From the NCBI RefSeq assembly GCF_025698545.1, contig NC_068566.1:41829192-41893191 (forward strand): a DNA stretch of 64,000 nt, read 5' to 3'. The notes below the pieces were generated by a model. The model saw nothing but the letters and a program-made list of their open reading frames with translations, did no database searches and was not told the DNA's origin. This stretch comes from Gossypium raimondii (taxonomy: Eukaryota; Streptophyta; Magnoliopsida; Malvales; Malvaceae). Below, piece after piece: positions 61,200 to 64,000 of the stretch (positions are counted from its first letter, which is position 1; the number at the start of each line of letters is the position of its first letter). A program made the position numbers and the translations under genes.

Positions 61200-62178
61200 T
61201 GATACGAGGGTTGCGGACCAAGATCGAGTTGCCAAGTCACGGAAACTCCTATGAAAACCCTAAACAATCGGATCTGAAAACGAAAGAGAAAATTAAAAGA
61301 TTAGAATTTTGAATTTCGGATCCGAAATAAAATCTCCAAAACAATAAAGAATCAAATTGAGAATAGAAATAAGTGTTAATAAGGAATCTTGAAACCCTAG
61401 AGGAGATTGCGATTACGCCCAATTGAACACCAAGATAGTTTTCCCCAAATTTCGACAATCTGATTTTACCCAAAAGAGTATGGAAGAACCCTAGAAATTG
61501 GGGATTTTTTGGTGATTCCTTAAGATAGAAAAAGGTGAAAACACAATAAAAACAAAAAAATAAATTAGATAAAGATTCAGTATAGCGAAATAAAGAAAGA
61601 ATTGATAGTAAGAAATTAAAAGATAAGTCCTAAGAAGCCTTGAAATCCCGAAAGATCTCACAACTCCTTCAAACGGCTCTAATCTCCTCCAAAGAATATC
61701 AATGGCAAGAAGAAGGTTGAAGATGGCTCCCACAATAAAAAAGATTGTTAAAACAACTTCTAAAGAAAACTCAAGAGAAAATCCTTGGAGAACTCAAAGA
61801 GAATTTTCACTCAAATCAAATCTGAAATTTTCAATGTAATTGTAATGTAATGTAGGGTGGTGGCCAATCCATATAAATAGGCCTTATAACTAGTCCTAAT
61901 CTAATTAGAAAACTAAAATAAAAAAACTCCTAATTATTTTAATATGGAAATTCACCAATGGTCTTTATTTGGGACTCGAACCGAATATTTACATAAAATT
62001 AAACTAAGTAAAAATAAATAAATAAATAAAAATAAAAATAAAACTTTACAACTTGGGCCACTTTGACAATTTGGCCTGATTTTCAACTAAGTATGGGTGG
62101 ATTTCTTGATTGGGCTTGGAATCTTCTTATTGGGCCTTGCCTTGAAGAATTTGGGTTGGGCCTTTGTGACTCGTATCA
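61200..62178 (-). repeat. 5' LTR of the gypsy element (minus-strand sense)
   Basis: It starts TGATACGAGGG and ends ACTCGTATCA. The right LTR lacks a few bases present in the left one (near 58030) and has an extra AAATAA-type unit near 62030. Confidence 0.9.
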
Positions 62179-62202
62179 CTGAGTTTGGCGTATTACACGT
62201 AC

Positions 62203-63495
62203 AAATGAGCATAAAACCCTATTGGCATTCCAAACGTATCCTAACCTTTTACTAAGTTTACACGAGCATCAATTATATATATGGCATAATGCCAAAAATA
62301 TCCCCTAACATTTTTTTTGTCAAATTTGTCTATTTTTAATGGACATGCTGATGTGGTTGTTATTTGACTAACGGTCAACATTAACCGCTAACGTGACAAT
62401 CCAAATGTAATTAAATGCTGATGTGGTACTATTTTGCCACATCAACAAATGATTTTAAAATTATTTAAAAAAACAATTAAAAAACCCTAATTTCCTCTCC
62501 CCATCTCTCTGCTTCTTTCCTACATTTCTTGTTTCCTACCACATTTCAAACAAAAAAAAACCCACCATATTTCTTCTTCAATCAAAGATTAAAAAAAATC
62601 CCACAAAATATTTTGAAAATAAAAACCCATAATGGGAAGACCAAAGATATGGGGAATATTCAAAAGGCTACTAAAGAAAGAATCATGGTGGGGGAAGTGC
62701 GTTTTAGGATCGGCTTTTAAGTGGAAAAGATAAACATTCATCACTTTTCTTCCGTTGACAATTTGCTTTTCAAAATCGCTTCCATTTTCGAAGCGAATTT
62801 CTTGGTTTCTACTATATGTTTCTTATATATTTGTTGCATATATATTTATCTTTGGGTTCTTTTTTGGCATTTTCTTTTGGATTCAGATATGAAAAAATAA
62901 AGATTTAATATTAATGGTTACTACAATAAGAAGGAAGAAAAAAAGTTTCATGGAATAAGATATATTTGATTCTTTTGCTCTTACTTTGTGTTTTAGATTG
63001 TTGGGTTTGAGTTTGAGGCTTCCTTTGGATTGAGGTTTAAAGGCAGTGAGGTGCGTTTACATGAAAAATATGGTGCCAAACTCACTGCTATGTTGTTTGG
63101 TTTAGACTGTCGGTGCAGTGAGGTTTCTTTTCCACCACGCTAGTCAACTGATTTTCAACTGGAGAAATCAGCAGCAGTGGAGGGCTAAACCGAGTTGTTG
63201 GCACTGTAGCAGACAAAATTAACCTTACTTTTATTTATTATTTTACCATTTTATCCTTAAAATTTAAATTAATTTCTTTCCCAATCTGCAGAAAACTCTG
63301 CTCTTCAACTCCTGCTCTTCAATTGACACTCTTACAAAACCCCACCAACAGCACAGCAGACTCAAAGAAGCTCTATTTTTCGACTCATCCTATCAATCTT
63401 GTTCTCAACTTTGATCTGGTAAGTCAAAACCCTTCTTTTTCTACTCTATATATGTGTTTGAATTGTATCAAAGTAGTTTTTGTTTTTCCTTCTCA
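62203..63495. other. intergenic, LTR tail then unique AT-rich sequence
   Basis: The first ~90 bp finish the older LTR. Two copies of GCTGATGTGGT lie near 62348 and 62418. A perfect 8-bp inverted pair, GCAGTGAG / CTCACTGC, lies near 63044 and 63082. 63280-63420 resembles a spliced leader (acceptor CTGCAG near 63292, donor CTG|GTAAGTC near 63420), but no coding exon follows in the window. Confidence 0.35.
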
Positions 63496-63640
63496 TCTTG
63501 TTCTTAGCTAAGAAAATAATAACTACCAAGGTTCATTTGTTTGTGCGTGAGGTAGAAATATTAAACTATAAAAGGCTTCCTTCTGACCACATATACTAAC
63601 ATCCTGAAGGTAGAAATATTAGGATTTTATTAGATAACGG
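63496..63640 (-). repeat. degenerate, deleted duplicate of the PPR relic
   Basis: TCTTGTTCTTAGCTAAGAAA and the following ~30 bases, GACCACATATA, and TAACATCCTGAAGGTAGAAA occur here and again at 63795-63979. Compared with the other copy, the segment between GACCACATATA and CTAACATCC is deleted. GGTAGAAATATT then appears three times within ~100 bp. Confidence 0.65.
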
Positions 63641-63835
63641 TAGAAATATTTTTAGCTTCATCTATCTTTCCTGCTTTGCATAGAGCACTAATTGAGTGAC
63701 TCCTACAAATTGCACAAGGTCCAATAGAAAACATGAAGGAAAGTAAAAATCAATCATGAATTAATGATCTACAACTAGTTTTACAGCCTTCTGATCTTGT
63801 TCTTAGCTAAGAAAATAATAACTACCTGAGTTCAT

Positions 63836-64000
63836 TTGTTTGTGTGTGAGGGTACTAGAAACTGTATGTAAGCTCTTTGTGACCACATATAGACCAATCT
63901 TTTCAAGCTCCTTCGCTACTCCAAAATCACTTGCCTTGCAGAAAGCTTCTATTAACATCCTGAAGGTAGAAATATTAGGATTTATACCCATTTGCAGCAT
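63836..64000 (-). pseudogene. pentatricopeptide-repeat (PPR) gene fragment, probably broken, running off the right edge
   Basis: The minus strand from 64000 reads MLQMGINPNISTFRMLIEAF then CKASDFGVAKEL. This is one PPR helix pair (G-xPN-x-TF-x-LI-x-x-FCK), the RNA-binding repeat of organelle RNA-processing proteins. After VAKEL the frame looks shifted: the next frame would give ICGHKE, the continuation I expect from plant PPR proteins, followed soon by a stop. A donor-like CAG|GTAG occurs at 63838/63835, so a splice is an alternative reading. Only the end of the gene is in the window. Confidence 0.55.

Larger units (their letters stand above)
58018..62178 (-). mobile_element. complete-ended Ty3/gypsy LTR retrotransposon, internally deleted
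   Basis: 4.16 kb, TGATACG...CGTATCA ends, with a perfect 5-bp target duplication CTGAG (58013-58017 and 62179-62183). The LTRs are 58018-58993 (976 bp) and 61200-62178 (979 bp), nearly identical apart from scattered substitutions and small indels, so the insertion is fairly recent. On the minus strand a primer-binding site TGGTATCAGA (61188-61197, initiator tRNA-Met type) follows the 5' LTR. A polypurine tract GAGGAAGGGGAA (58994-59005) precedes the 3' LTR. Coding remnants on the minus strand are described separately. It sits inside the solo LTR 54917-62197. Confidence 0.9.
54917..62197. mobile_element. solo LTR (TGTAACGCC...GTATTACA) carrying a plastid DNA insert and a nested gypsy element
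   Basis: It starts TGTAACGCCTCAAAATTTT and ends GGCGTATTACA, flanked by CATAC (54912-54916) and CGTAC (62198-62202), a 5-bp duplication with one change. Removing the nested gypsy element (58018-62178 plus one CTGAG copy) and the duplicated/plastid segment (~55218-56185) leaves roughly 2.1 kb, a normal LTR size. The join TTTGGCCATAACGTCCAGGCTGAG|TTTGGCG across the gypsy insertion reads like the usual LTR end. Confidence 0.6.

Overview
The window is plant nuclear DNA. It is AT-rich, its genes carry many introns with GT..AG borders, and every recognisable protein is of plant type: an osmotin/thaumatin-like protein, a UBC7/13/14-class E2, a cytosolic UDP-xylose synthase, a plant-type mitochondrial ATP synthase small subunit and an ALB3 relic. 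The repeat fraction is dominated by LTR elements with TGTAAC...GTTACA ends. From general familiarity with such repeats I infer a Malvaceae genome, most likely cotton (Gossypium); this was not verified.

Layout. 1-6.7 kb: the last exons of a THG1-like tRNA-His guanylyltransferase, a broken ALB3 relic split by a ~2.5 kb LTR-like insertion, and the tail of an unidentified minus-strand gene. 7.2-14.1 kb: a foldback element, then a 5.25 kb non-coding TG..CA unit with a perfect 5-bp target duplication, large inverted arms and two arrays of short hairpins. 15.8-29.4 kb: three intact plus-strand genes (thaumatin-like, E2 enzyme with 6 exons, tail-anchored CRAL-TRIO protein with 6 exons). 31-35.5 kb: a tRNA-His-like gene and a deleted Ty1/copia element. 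36.3-39.7 kb: UDP-glucuronate decarboxylase (12 coding exons). 43.5-43.8 kb: mitochondrial ATP synthase small subunit (minus strand, 2 exons). Two MITE-like elements with AGGGTAAA ends flank that gene. 45-62.2 kb: a stack of nested LTRs holding a plastid atpF fragment and a deleted Ty3/gypsy element. Right edge: a PPR-gene relic with a partial duplicate.

The intact genes are unrelated housekeeping or defence genes (protein turnover, lipid transfer, nucleotide-sugar synthesis, respiration, pathogenesis-related protein). Nothing suggests that they act together. I found no CRISPR array, biosynthetic cluster or clearly new coding system. The most unusual material is structural: the plastid DNA insertion bounded by a ~65-bp duplication inside an LTR, the hairpin arrays in the 5.25 kb unit, and the way both pol-bearing retroelements lost their reverse transcriptase yet kept LTRs and flanking target duplications.

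All exon coordinates were worked out by hand from frame continuity and splice-site dinucleotides. Family assignments rest on recognised motifs, not on database searches.
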